Source of the DNA: Neurospora tetrasperma FGSC 2508
Taxonomy: Eukaryota > Ascomycota > Sordariomycetes > Sordariales > Sordariaceae
Reading direction: 5' to 3'
NCBI RefSeq assembly: GCF_000213175.1
Contig: NW_009799103.1
Span: forward strand, 1,115,161 to 1,179,160
DNA length: 64,000 nucleotides
The notes under the pieces: generated by a model
Databases searched by the model: none
Told to the model about the DNA's origin: nothing
Seen by the model: only the letters and a program-made list of their open reading frames with translations
Made by a program: the position numbers and the translations under genes
Shown: positions 10,749-22,319 of the stretch, in pieces
Layout of the letters: the number at the start of each line of letters is the position of its first letter
Position numbering within the stretch: the first letter of the stretch is position 1

Positions 10749-12029
10749 TTACTTCCTATAAACATCGCCAGTCCTCTCAATCTCAAACGCTTCGTCCTTT
10801 CCCCTCCCTCGCTTCTCAAGCTCTCTCACAAGGGGTATAACATTTTTGCCAAACGCCTCGACCTCCTCCTCATAATTAAGGAAGCCAGTCAACATTAGGT
10901 TGACGCCCAAGCTCTTGAGCAAAACAATCCGCTCAGCCACCTGCTCCTTGGTGCCGATCAGCTTAGTCTTGAACCCATCATTGTACTGCACCAGGTCGTT
11001 GAACGTGCTAGTCGCCCACATGCCCTGCTTGTTGCTCGAGCTGGCTCCCGCGTTCTGGACCTCCTTCTTGAAGGCCTCCACAGCCTCGACGTCGGCTTTG
11101 CCCTGGATTTCTTGAAGAGTGCGGATGGCCTCCTCCTCGGTGTCGCGGACAATGACGAAGGCATTGACGGCGAACTTGACAACATTCTCGCGGCCAAAAT
11201 TCTTGGCGCGCTCCTTCACGTCTGCGATCTGCGCCCGGAAACCCTCAAGGTCCATGCCGTTCATAAAGTACCAGTCGGAAACTTCGGCGCCATTGTTTTT
11301 GGCGTCATCCGAGTTGCCGCCCTGAAAGATCTCCGGGTGCGGGCTGGCGATGGGTTTGGGGCTGAGCTTGTAGTTGCGGAACCGATAGAAGTCGCCGGCG
11401 AAGGTGAAACCCTCGTCTTCCGGGGCAGTCCAGATGCCACGCAGACACTTCATGAACTCGTAGGAGCGGCGGTAGCGCTCGGCATGGTCAAGCCACCATT
11501 CGCCGACTGTGGAGTACCATGTGTTATTCTTGTCTTTACCACTTGAGCTTATATGGGCTTTCACTTACTAGCATGGAACTCGCTCTTATTCCATCCCGAA
11601 ACAATGTTCACAGCAAGACGCCCATCGGTGTAGTTGTCAATGCTAGCCACTTGCTTGGCGACGACAGCAGGATTCCAGGGACCGGGAAGGATAGCGGCAA
11701 TGACCTTGAGCTTCTCGGTGTGGTGAAGGAGAGCCTGTGAGAACGAGACAGACTCGTGCTGGGACGCGGCACTGTATGAGGCAGCGAAGCGGATCTGAGT
11801 GAGAGCGTACTCGAAGCCGACGGACTCGGCGGTACGGGCATAGCGGACGTTGGACTTGAGGTCCCAGCCGGTGTTCTGGGGGATCTTGGAGACTACGAGA
11901 CCGCCAGAGACGTTAGGGACCCAGTAGCTGCTTTCAGGTTAGTACCGGCCGGATACGGAAGAATGTGAAGGTGGCTTACGCAAAGAGGAGCCGGTCAGGG
12001 TCGCTGTTGAGTGTGCTGGCGTCGACCAT
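10749..12029 (-). CDS. FMNH2-dependent dimethylsulfone monooxygenase-like (SfnG family)
   Basis: Three exons (12029-11980, 11930-11569, 11506-10749) with introns of 49 and 62 nt give 389 residues. The protein is a luciferase-like flavin monooxygenase. Successive motifs match bacterial SfnG: WVPNVSGGLVVSKI near residue 18, YALTQIRFAASYSAASQHES, VIAAILPGPWNPAVVAKQ, AVNIVSGWNKSEFHAIGE, HAERYRRSYEFM, then HPEIFQGGNSDDAKN and SDWYFMNG. SfnG oxidises dimethylsulfone to methanesulfinate so that its sulfur can be used; alkanesulfonates are the other likely substrates. It needs reduced FMN from a separate reductase. A basic tail of about 25 residues is extra to the bacterial enzymes. It shares a 1.17-kb divergent promoter with the next gene. 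No targeting signal is evident, so it is probably cytosolic. Confidence 0.9.
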
Positions 12030-12384
12030 GGTATCTATTTGGGCGTGCTTGGCATAGGCATTTATAATTTGGGTTTTGTTGTTATATCCAAAGATGGGTA
12101 TCTATATTATTTGTATTAGAAGCTATGATCGACCAATTTGATGATCTTTGCTCTTTGAGAAGTGCAGCTCAGAGGCTAAAGACATCTGCTTGAAAACGGA
12201 AAGGGTCATGGCTAAAGGGGTGAGGCTCGATATTCTCCATCTCCGCTCAACTGGCGTACACATAGCTGGCTTCTTGTAGTCACACCACATCACTTCTGTA
12301 TTTTTTCTAATCATCATCCTGTGTGCGAAGTCGCTTTTCGGGTCTCGAGTTACCGTCGGTCGGTTCTCACAATATTGCGACCAG

Positions 12385-12394
12385 ATGACGCCAT
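12385..12394. promoter_or_regulatory. Predicted CYS3 binding site
   Basis: ATGACGCCAT matches every position of the palindromic consensus ATGRYRYCAT for CYS3, the bZIP activator of Neurospora sulfur-scavenging genes. It lies 356 bp upstream of the SfnG-like start and 809 bp upstream of the DszC/SfnC-like start. Confidence 0.6.
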
Positions 12395-12672
12395 GTGAGT
12401 CGCAACCCATCTCATCACGAAATGATGGGCTTGGCGCGGGGAAAGGTGGAGTTGGACGATCGGTTGGTCCTGTCGCGGGTTGTGGTTGCGGCTTCGGGGC
12501 GTGTGAAAGGCGCAAAAAGCTGCAATTTTGGTGATAGAGAAATCTATTGTAGGAAAGGACTCGGCGTGTCGAGATGTAGACAGTTAACCGGGTCTGATTT
12601 CGATAGGTCCCAAATGGGTTACCGCGAGAAACATCTTGTTCCCGACTTAGTTTGGAAGGCAGCATTGGCAAG

Positions 12673-12682
12673 ATGCTATCAT
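12673..12682. promoter_or_regulatory. Weaker CYS3-like site
   Basis: ATGCTATCAT matches ATGRYRYCAT at nine of ten positions (C for R at position 4). It lies in the same divergent promoter as the exact match. Confidence 0.25.
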
Positions 12683-13202
12683 CCGTCGGACTGATTGCAC
12701 AATACTACTGACCTGCATCTGGTGAGGAAACACTCACTAATGACGAGGCTCTGAGAGCCGATGTCGCCGAAAGAGTGCTGATACGGTAAGATCAAAGACT
12801 TAGTGTAGCAAGAACCTGCGAGAAGCCTAGGCCCTAAATCCTTGGGATCCGAAAGCGGTGACATTTTGGTACCGAAAACCCAAAAGCAAAGACGAGATCT
12901 CGAGATTGGTTTCTCCCAAGGACATGGGATGCTCAGCTTCCTCCTTGTTTGCGAAATTTTGATGTCTGATTGCGCAATCCTGAGAAAGGAAGATCACCGG
13001 GGGAAGGAAGGAACATGTGATGGCTGCCAGCCAAACCTCTTGAGCGTCAAAAACAAGATAAACCTTATAACGAAGGCAAATCGCCATCTCAGCTATTGTC
13101 GTCGTAGACTTGTGACACTCACATCCTGTTCATTGCCAAAATCTTGTCTGGTAACCCCTTTAACTTGCCCCATCTCACAACCATAACAATATCATCAACA
13201 CC

Positions 13203-14653
13203 ATGGCTTCCTCCCAAAACAACCAGGACACCGTCCATCCAAGCAGCGACCCGTCCATCTACCATGAATACGAGTCCAAATGGTCAACGCTCCCCTCAGA
13301 CTCGACTGGTTGGATCCAACGCGCAAAAGATGTGGCCGCAGTTCTTGCCCCCGACGCCGCCGCCCGTGAGAAAGCCAACAGGACTCCCCGTGCCGAAGTG
13401 GCTCTCCTCAAACACTCCGGCCTACTCAAGATCCTTGGTCCAAAGGAGTACGGCGGCGGTGAACAGCCATGGAGCGTGGCTTACCAGGCAATTCGGGAAG
13501 TCGCCAAGGGTGATGGGTGAGTAGAATGCCCCGAGTTCACCACCTTACCACCATCAACAGCAACATTCGAGGGCTATGCTGACAGACTGACACCTCAAAA
13601 AGCTCAATCGGCATGCTGCTAGGCTATCACCTCCTCTGGGCATTTTCCTCTTCCATCCTCGGCACCCCCTCCCAAATCACCAAATGGACTGCACTCATCA
13701 CCTCACAAAACCTCTTCGTCGGCGGTGCCGTCAACCCGCGCGACAGCGACCTAGTCATCACCACCGACCCGAACGACTCGGCCAACATCATCTTTAACGG
13801 CTCCAAACACTTCACCACCGGCGCGGCCGTCTCGGATCTGATCGTGCTTGAAGGCTCTCTCTCCTCCTCCTCTTTCCCCGAGTCTGGCGGCGAACACATC
13901 TTCGCCTACGTACCCACCACCGACCCCGGCATCACCTTTTCCTTCAACTGGGACGCCATCGGTCTCCGGCTGACCGAATCGGGCTCAGCGCAGATCTCCA
14001 ACTTTGTCGTCTCCTGGGAGGACGCGTTGGGCTGGGATGCTTCCACCAAACAACCCCTGCCAGACGTCCTAGGCGTCCCCTTTGCCACTTTGTTGCTTCC
14101 CACTATCCAACTGGTCTTCACCAACTTCTACCTCGGCATCGCGCTCGCGGCTTTGGACCTAGCAGCTGCTTACACGCGCAAGAGCACACGGCCGTGGCCT
14201 TACCTTTCAGGCGGCGAGCGCGAAACCGTTGCTCCCGCCGAAAAGGCCACAGATGAGTTTTATATTTTGTCCACGTACGGTACGCACCATGCCCACTTGT
14301 TGGCGGCTACGGCGCTGGTTGATCGGGCCAATGAGCGGATTTCTGGTCTTTTTGCTGCTTATGCTGGTAATCATACCAGAGATAACCGGGGGGAGGTGAC
14401 GGCGCTGCAAAGGGGTGAGATAAGCGAGCTGATTGCGGCTGCAAAGATTGTGGTGACGGATGTCGGCCTTAAGGTGACAAGTGATGTATTTGAGGTGACA
14501 GGGTCAAGGGCGACGGCGAGTAAGGTCGGCTTGGATCGATTCTGGCGGGACTTGAGGACGCATACGCTGCATGATCCGATCGCGTATAAGCGGAGGGAGG
14601 TTGGAAGATGGGTGTTGTTGGGGGAGATTCCGACGCCTACTTGGTATACGTGA
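13203..14653 (+). CDS. Acyl-CoA dehydrogenase-fold flavin monooxygenase-like protein (DszC/SfnC type)
   Basis: Exons 13203-13516 and 13603-14653 (86-nt intron, GTGAGT...AAG) give 454 residues. The fold is that of acyl-CoA dehydrogenases: an all-helical N-terminal part (HSGLLKILGPKEYGGGEQPW; family: GL....P..YGG), then SIGMLLGYHLLW, a middle beta domain with FNGSKHFTTGAAVSDLIVLEG, and a C-terminal helical bundle. The order and spacing resemble the DszC/SfnC/SfnB branch, whose members use reduced flavin to oxygenate sulfur compounds rather than dehydrogenate CoA thioesters. The sequence context MASSQNN..HPSS has no clear targeting signal. Divergent pairing with an SfnG-like gene supports a sulfur role. 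A conventional acyl-CoA dehydrogenase is the less likely alternative. Confidence 0.88.
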
Positions 14654-14944
14654 GTTCTCGGCCGACGCGAGTCATTGGAGGAAGAAATATTGGAAGAAGG
14701 ACGATATGACGGCAAAGAGAGAACCCTAGCGACTGCAAAGAAGTTGCTTCGGTGGGTCTGAATGCTAGAAATACAAATTGAAAAACAAGTAAGGGATCCG
14801 GCACCGGTTTACCTCCACCCGCCCATCGTCATCGTTCCGATCATGACAGTGACCGTCTTGTGTGTATCTGTATCTCATCTACCTCTACCACCTACCCACA
14901 ATAACCAAACGACATATATATCATCTCCAGGGGTATGGTGTGGA

Positions 14945-15949
14945 TCAGCGTGCTCCGGTAGGCCTGCTGACAAAGATTTCCTCCGCCTCGTCGTCATCCG
15001 GATCCTCAATACTTGTCCTCCTCTTCGCCTCAACCGCGCGGTTGATCTTCTTGCCGTCCTCGCCGATAACTAGATCCTCCATTACAGCGTCCAGTTCCTC
15101 GGGCTCCTCTGTGATAGGAACACCGCTTCTAGGGCTAGCATTTTCCTTCTGCCTTTCTGAGCCCTGTTCGCCCGTCGAAGACGTCGGAACCTCCCTCTCA
15201 TCCTTCTTGCCGAATCCAGGAGTAGAGAAAGGCCACAGATTACCAAACGGACTACCGCTTTTGCTCGGATGGACTGGGAGCGGCTTGACCAGGATCTTCT
15301 CCCGCGCAGGGTCGATGCCAGAGACCGTACGGCCCGAAGTGGGAGACTGTTCCGAATCTTGGGCGTTGCCTTCAACCTCAGGCATGGCAAAGTCTCCAAA
15401 CTCTTCGTCGTCGATATCATCCACCACGTCACCTCCGTCAGCCCCATCATCAGATTCGCTGTCACGCCCATCCCCGAATCGTTCTGCATCCTGGCTATCC
15501 CCCCTGCTCTTGTTCTTCTGTCCACCGGGAACCATCCCGCGCCACCAGGACCCACGATTCCACGTACTACCTCCCAAGCCGTTATGGGCTGTGTTATCCA
15601 GCTCTCCATCATCACTGCCAGACCCATTGCCATCGTTGTCCTCATCCTCGTCCTCCTCTTCATCCTCAAAGGGATTCCGGAGGCGATCGCTGGCTGACTC
15701 ATCTGGGAGGCTGAATGTACCAGAACCAGTGGAATTGTCGGCTTGAGCCGAGCCGCCCTCTTGCCCGCCGTTCGCAGCAGCTTCAGCGTTACGCTTGTTC
15801 ATAGCTAGCCTGGCAGCAAGTTGGAGACGCGCACGAGAAGGAGGAATGTTAAGCGGGGGAGGTGGTGGTGGGGGCGGTGGAATCGAAGGTGGATTCATCG
15901 AGTTTGAGAGGTTGGCGTTCAGAGGATCGGTGTAAGCACGGAACTGCAT
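14945..15949 (-). CDS. Terminal exon of the SAPS gene, or a separate small gene
   Basis: An open frame of 334 codons starts MQFRAYTDPLNANLSN, continues with a poly-Pro tract (about residues 23-34), RARLQLAARLAMNKRNAEAA, NPFEDEEEDEDED, DDEEFGDFAMPEVEG and VKPLPVHPSKSGSPF, and ends with RRTSIEDPDDDEAEE. The acidic GDFAMPE region and the tail look like the C-terminus of fungal SAPS proteins. The acceptor GCATGCAG|TTC at 15943 would keep phase with the exon-2 donor at 17048/17047 over a 1104-nt intron. An excellent intron acceptor (CACTAAC...TTTTCCAG) also lies at 15973, but there the frame has a stop before the ATG, so that junction would make the ORF an independent unit with a spliced leader. 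Transcript data would decide. Confidence 0.7.
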   Translation of the reverse strand: MQFRAYTDPLNANLSNSMNPPSIPPPPPPPPPLNIPPSRARLQLAARLAMNKRNAEAAANGGQEGGSAQADNSTGSGTFSLPDESASDRLRNPFEDEEEDEDEDNDGNGSGSDDGELDNTAHNGLGGSTWNRGSWWRGMVPGGQKNKSRGDSQDAERFGDGRDSESDDGADGGDVVDDIDDEEFGDFAMPEVEGNAQDSEQSPTSGRTVSGIDPAREKILVKPLPVHPSKSGSPFGNLWPFSTPGFGKKDEREVPTSSTGEQGSERQKENASPRSGVPITEEPEELDAVMEDLVIGEDGKKINRAVEAKRRTSIEDPDDDEAEEIFVSRPTGAR

Positions 15950-18900
15950 GCTGAATTAGCATATTGTTCGCATCTGGAAAAGAAACAAACAAAGGGAAAC
16001 GGTTAGTGGAATGTGAATCAAGAAAACGTGAGCAGAATCAGGCAGGCATGGCGACTAGCAACTGCGTAGTAACACGGATAAAGGGTCAGGAGACAGAGAT
16101 CATGCCATCGTGCGGAATATAGGTGATATGCAACGATAGAAGGAACCATGGAAAGCATAAGGGGGTCTTCTTGGCGTTGCGGCACCCTTGGTGTCAGAAA
16201 AGAACCGACCACGGCCCCGAGGAAGGGAACCTGATCACGAGTATCCACTGGAGTGAGGAGAAGGAGGAAAATGCGAGGAAAACATGTCCGAAGTTGCTAG
16301 CCCACTATGTCCTTGGCGCCCTTTAATCATACAACACCCTCAACCAGAAGAATAACCCTGACAGCTCGGACGTCGTGAAGCAGATGCAGAGCAATGATTG
16401 TTGCCCGAGTCTCGCGTCGGAGGGTTCAGAGATTGGGGATCGAACCCTCATAATCATATTTGGTCGGTGTCCTCTGTTCGAGAAGGGGACGGAGGAGGAA
16501 AGTGGATCATCCGGTTGATTTGAGACAGGAAGTGATTGAGCTCGAGTGCGTCGGTAGGACTTGGTTCTGGCCTCGTCCATTGGCCTTCAAAGTCGTCATA
16601 GAGTGGAGCGTCGATCTCATCAACTCCCCATGCAGGCTCGATAGGGTTCTCCTGGGTGGAAAATTGCGGTCTCACTGGTGATAGTGCTTCGGAGGATCGA
16701 ACTGGCGGTGGCGAGTTTGTCTGGGTAGGGGGTCGCTGTGCGAACGTTTCCGCTTTCCGAGCAAGGGCTGGAGAGCAGCCATCAAAGTCGGCAAGACCTT
16801 CTTCGAAGTCCTCATGGTCCAATCCATAGCTGCTTGGGTCGTCTTCGTAGTCTTGTTCCTCGAAGGGCTCGTTGTGTTCGACATCGACTTCGAAATCAAC
16901 ATCCTTAACATGGTGGGCCTCGGCAAGCTCCTCCCCGTCGACGAAGGAGCCGTGGTCGCATTTGCTCGGTATCAGGGGCTCACTTGAGCCCAGGGGGAAC
17001 ATGTCATGGGGTGGGAGAAGAGATGAGACATAATCAGAATAACCAACCTCATTGTTAACATCCTCCTCGTTATCCTGTTCCTCGTCCTCGTCCTCATCGC
17101 TCGAACTACCAAACCCGCTCATAAGAGTACCAGCGCTGATGGCAAACGGCCCGATTCCATTTCCACCCGAACTGTCCGCAACATCCTGTCCTCCATTCAA
17201 CCCTGCCTCAGCAAGGGCGTTGGAACCGCCACTCAGACCAAGAGATCCAAGAGCGGAGAGTCCTACGCCAGACATCCCGGAGCCAGAACGGCCCATCAGA
17301 CTCTCTGGCCGTACACCCCCAAGCACGGCATTATCGCGTGTTCGCGTAGCGCTAAGCGGGCCTTCCACGTATTCGATCCAATCCCGAGCCATGACCTTCT
17401 CCAAAATGCTTTCTGTGAGAACTTCGGTTTCGTGGCGCTCAGTAAACTTGACCACCTCTTCAGCAATGAGCGTCAAGTGCCCCATGTATCCCATACGGGT
17501 CTTTCTCTCGTTCTCAGATTTCTCACTGGCGAGCTGTCCACCAATGATTTGGTTGGTGATGTCGGCCGTCTCAAAGAGGCTGATAGCCAGCTTATGGTTA
17601 TAGCTGTCCTTCATAGGACCGTTAAACACTTGCTGCACAATGTCGTAAACCACGTTGTGCAAGAAGTTATTCCACGGATAAGAGAAGAAGAAGCTCAAAA
17701 TCGTGGGGACAACCTTGTATTCGACAAACTGCATTTTAAGGTAGTCGCCAACAACAGGCTCATGCTTCTTGTCGGCCTGAGAAGCGTCGTGGGCGATGGT
17801 GGCATCGGGGTCACTTTGTTCTCCACCGGTAGACATCTGACTGGTCTCCGCCTGCTCTTCCTTTGATATAGCGTCCTGGCTAGGCTCCGAGAGGTCTGTT
17901 GTTCGGGCGGATGTCGAAAAGAGCGGCGCAGGAGTATCGTCCGGGTGGGGAGACATCTCTTCTGGGGCTACGGGCTTGTCCGAGCCGCCGCGAAGTTCCA
18001 ATTGAGCATCCTCGGACGGCTTAAGGTCCGAGTCACTTCCTTCTTTGTTGGCGGTGGTTTCCTCTGTCTTGTTGCCATCATCGTTTTGCCCTTCAGAAGC
18101 AGACGCTGTCCTGATTGGCACGGATGCCTTCTTGGTAGGGGACAGAGGCGCCACCACCAGGTTCGGATCGTCGAACTTGATGGGTGCTGTATCCTCCATG
18201 GGATTATGGTGGTCGCGAACACGCAGCCTTGGAGAGCTCAGCGGCTCGTCAACAAAGTCATCCTCGTCCTTATCCAGGAATGACGATGTCGGGCCTGGCA
18301 ATGAACCTTCGGGAAGCTCCTCGATGCCGTGCGTGATGTCTTCGTCGGTGGTATGGGTGACCTCCTCAAAGCCATCGTCATCTACCGATGTATTGGTGAC
18401 CCCCAGCTTTCTGCCGGTATCCGCTGGGGAAGAGTGCGCCGCGCGCATTGTGATATCTTCCGCCGCGGATGGAGGTTCCTGCTCCCGAACAGGCACAAGC
18501 CGGCCTTGCGTGCGCAGCAACTGTCGCTGAGCATCACGCTGCGCAATGACTTCTTCGGCGCCTACCTCATTCAGCAAGCCCATGTTGCTGCAGTGGAGCA
18601 ACTCAGCCATCAGCTCACATGTCTTGAACCTGTCGAAGCCCAGCGGCTCGATATGATCACCAAACGTGGAAGTGAAACGTTCCTTTTGCGCCGGGGCGTT
18701 CATGATGAGCCTCATGAAATCCGGAATATGGTCGGCAAACATGCGAAGCAAGGTTCCAAGGTAGATCGGGTCGCGGGCCGAGGGGGTCGAGTTGGGCTCG
18801 GTTGCCTCTGGGTCGTAATCGGAGTTGTTCTTTCTAATGACTTCGATGACAATGCCCACACCACACGTGAGGGGGTTGCCGCCACCAAGCATGTAATTGA

Positions 18901-19829
18901 TCAACTGCTCCACGCAGGGTCTCGAGACAAGTTGTCGTGTGAGCTCGTTCGGTCCGATGCAGGTCTGTTCATTTTGCGAGGCATTGGCGGAGACAGTAAT
19001 GATGGCCTTGATGAAATCGGCGGCGGATGTCTGGGTTGCCCAGCCATGTTCTGGGCCGAGGAAAGAAAGCAGAGAGGGCATCACATCCTGGGTATAGAGC
19101 CACTGGACGAGACAATAATTAGTACAAGAAAGATCCTAATGCAGAAATTGATCCACCTACCTCGACTATACCATGCCCAGCCTCGGTTCTTTCCAAGCTG
19201 ATGATTCTCAGCAGCAAATCCATAACCATGGGGCAGTCGACGTGCTTGAGCATATCGGGAACCGCGTTATCGAGAGACTTGAGAAGATCGATCATTTCTT
19301 CGGTCTTCCTGTCGAACAAGGACTCATTGACCTTGGTGAAGTAACTGGCCTGGAGGGGGTCGAGCGGGGCAGGGCGCTTCAGGAATTGCCAGAACTCGCG
19401 CAGCAGGTCTTTGCTTTCCATAAGAGCCTCGAATATTGACCAATTGTCCGACGACAGAATCTCGGCCGCAACGAAAGCATAGCGGTTCCGTTTCTTTTCG
19501 ACGGCGCTGTCATCATTGCTCGCATCGGTGGCCCGCGATGAGGCGCGGGGTCGAGTGAAGGGTAGGGAGATACCCCTCTGGTTTTCGTCTTCCGCGTCGT
19601 CCTCGTTTTCAGCAGCCGCCACGGGCTCCAGCTTGGGCGCGACAACGTATTCTAGCAACCTCTTGAGGACATCCTGGTCACGGAGATACTCGACCAGCTT
19701 CGCATTGTGTTGCTTGAGCTCCTGGATCAAGTCGCTCTCATCGAGAAGCTCTTCAAGGGCAAAGTCGCCGCGGTCGAGGATGTTGTCTATTGTGCTGGCA
19801 ACAGCGTAGCCGCCGAACCGCCAGAACAT
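14945..19829 (-). CDS. SAPS-family (SIT4-associated) phosphatase regulatory subunit
   Basis: Exon 1 is 19829-19161 (MFWRFGGYAVASTIDNILDR...); a 58-nt intron (19160-19103) leads to exon 2 from 19102. The region to about 17400 is the SAPS domain: LLDESDLIQELKQHNAKLVEYL, LREFWQFL, YFTKVNESLFDRKTEEMIDL, HVDCPMVMDLLLRII, and the helical repeats up to NKLAISLFETADITNQIIGG-like sequence near 17570. Family members (yeast Sap155/185/190, S. pombe Ekc1, human PP6R) anchor Sit4/PP6-type phosphatases. The C-terminus is acidic and disordered. Its end is uncertain. Exon 2 stays open to a stop at 16454 (total 1105 residues). Alternatively it leaves at GAG|GTTGGT (17048/17047) and joins the ORF at 15943-14945 in phase 0, giving 1240 residues that end in a GDFAMPE-type acidic tail like other fungal members. 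Confidence 0.9.
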
Positions 19830-22319
19830 GTTGGGCGAATGTTATGAGTACGTTGTGGCGCCAGCGGTGAGGGGCACTGACACCGGACACGATTGGGGTA
19901 GCTGTTTTGACAATTGTATGCAAGTTCGGGGGGGCGGGCATGCGGCGGGGTTGAAAAGCAAGTGGAATGCAAATTGCGGATTGACCGGATTATTTGGCCG
20001 TCCTGGTCGAATGTGGTCTAGCCTAGCTCGGATTTTTCGTCTAATGGCGTTGGTCTGGGGAGAAAGTATCGAATTGGGTTATGAGCTTGTTAATCGGTCG
20101 GACATAGGGTATCTCAAGGTTTAAAAACTGCAATGAGGAGTAGACGGCGTTAGCTTGTGTAGCGAGGCCAGGACAGTAAAGGTCCAAGGTAGACGATAAT
20201 TAGTAGCGATGATGTAAGATGGGCGCCGAGCATTGCCCCAATCTGGCCAGACTTGGAAGAGGAGCAGGTTCACGAGGAGGAGGGCAACTAAGGCAAAATA
20301 GGGTTCGCTGGCGACGGCAAGTAGGATTCGGCAGCCTTGAGGATAGGGGCAGCACAAAGTCTCTGGAGGGACTGGAACTGAAGAGGAGCTGATACAGATG
20401 CAGGGGGGCACGTGAAATGACTGGCTGGGACCATGTTTGGCGCCCAGGATCGAAGGGTAGAAGCACCTTCTCCAAACCATTTGCTGCTGGGTTTCGAGGC
20501 GTGCAGAAAGGAGCAGCTTGCATTTCCCAGCTGAACCGGGCCGCAAGTGCAACACGTATGCGCACAGAGGAAGTCCCAGGTAGGTAAGGCAGTTGCTATA
20601 AGATGTTGTTGTTGTTGTTGTTGTTGTCGTCGTTGTCGCTGTTGATGGGGCTATGGTGATGATGGTGATGAGGGGCGATGGTGGTCGACGACCTGGTGGT
20701 TGTGATGATTGATGACGGGGGGGGGCAGGGACGGAGGGCAGGACGGGGGGGCACGGGGCAGCAACAACAATCCATCCCACACAAGGACGGGACGGGAGGG
20801 CAGGGCAGAGGAGGGGAACCAAGGGAAGTGGAAGCTGTGCTAACTGCAACCTGCGACGAGCCCTGGCTGCCTCCACCTCTGCACTAGTGGTGGCTCCCTG
20901 CCCTGCGTCGCGGATGGGGGAGGGCGACGGCGGGCACAGCACTGGATTGGGGACTGGACTGCAGTGGCCCGGACTCGGAGGGGCCTGGCCAGAGAAGGGG
21001 GCTTTCGTCGAGGACGGAGCCGGAGGTATGAAGGGGAGGGGAGAGGGGGCCTGAAAGGCCAGACAGAGAAAGCACGTACAGAAATTGAAGTTTTTCAAGT
21101 TGGTTGTTGAAGGGAGACAATCAAATCGCAGTACGACCGTGACCTGACTACCACCCGGGTTGAGAATTAAGGAAGGGCGTTGCCGGCATCAAGAATCGAC
21201 TGAGCGACGGGACAGAAGCAATCGGGACGCACGCGTGGGCAAGTTGGGTTGTTGAAGGATTTGGGCCGGGCAGATTCAGCCGAGATGGAGATGCAGATTC
21301 CAGATTCCAGATTTGTTGATGTCTCCGTCCGAGTCAAAATTGGAGGAATGGAGTGGGCAATGCACTGCCTGGGCTTGGTCACGCTTGATTACGTCTCGCC
21401 TTCTCCACAACACCGGGTATGGGAGCTGCTCATTGGTTGACTGTGATGGAGTTGGGCGCTTGGGCCAGCCTTGGTCCGCGCTTTTTATCGAAAGTGAGGA
21501 CGCCGAACAGGCTCAATGCCGTGTCTGAGTAACCGTTCTTATCGCATACAAAAACATGCGGCTTGCTTCACGTCATGTCGAGATAGATCTTCATTGTGAC
21601 AATGCTGTTAATTATTTTCAGCTCTTGGACAGCAGTAATAGGGACATTCCAACTCACAGCTCATGCCGTATTTTGGTCAACGTCAGTTATGTACAAACAT
21701 GAAGCCGTCTTGTCTCTGCCCTTGAGATCATCAGTGATCCTCCTCCCTTGCTGTCAACCCCTTCACCAGGTCTCCAAGGCAAGCCAGGCATAAGCCACCA
21801 GCGATCCCAACATCCATCCAATCCTCGGTCCTCCTCGTGTTGTTGAAGGCAATCTGTCGCGCCACCCATTCGCCACGTTTTTTACCCCTGGCTCAGCACG
21901 TGTCGACCACAGATGGCATGCCACTGGCAGCCGCCAGCCCCCAGCTCTCGAAGCGCCAATAACAAAGGGATGGAACCTAACAAATTCCCTGTTATCTTAT
22001 CTTACCCGCGAGTTAGGTACCCGACAACGGATCACTCGCACAATAGACCCCCTCTTTGTGGAATTCCACCCATGAAAGAGATTTGGCAAGGTAGTTGAAG
22101 GGTCAAATATCATATTATACATCTTGTTTCCTACTTTTGGTTCAGAAATATCGGTTCATGATGGACTCGTCGATGACCGGGTACGACTGACTGGAAGCTG
22201 AGACAAGAGCCAAGTGAGAGCCTGGAATGACAATCAGGGCAAATATTGTAGGTGACCCTCCAAGTGTTTCAATACTGGGCGATTACTGGAGGCACGAATC
22301 AACAAAAGAAAGGAAGAGC
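19830..22319. other. Upstream region of the SAPS gene; no gene supported
   Basis: The long minus-strand frame at 20121-21098 is low-complexity (Pro, Ser, poly-Thr) and overlaps a TTG/CAA microsatellite, so I do not accept it. The stretch probably contains the SAPS leader and promoter. Nothing else is recognised. Confidence 0.35.
20604..20627. repeat. (TTG)8 microsatellite
   Basis: Eight TTG units in a row, followed by imperfect TCG/TTG units to about 20645. On the other strand this reads CAA, and it explains the apparent poly-Thr run in an ORF there. Confidence 0.85.

Larger units (their letters stand above)
12030..13202. promoter_or_regulatory. Shared divergent promoter of the two flavoenzyme genes
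   Basis: The 1173-bp space between the start codons of the SfnG-like and DszC/SfnC-like genes has no convincing coding frame. It carries one exact and one 9-of-10 match to the CYS3 consensus. A common regulatory region is likely because both products belong to organosulfur oxidation families. Confidence 0.55.

Noticed and set aside
14862-15746. 294-codon plus-strand frame
   Set aside because: Antisense of the acidic SAPS C-terminal exon; the Ser-rich reading results from complementing Asp/Glu codons.
20121-21098. 325-codon minus-strand frame
   Set aside because: Low-complexity Pro/Ser/Thr composition, spans a TTG/CAA microsatellite, no motif; more likely leader and promoter of the SAPS gene.
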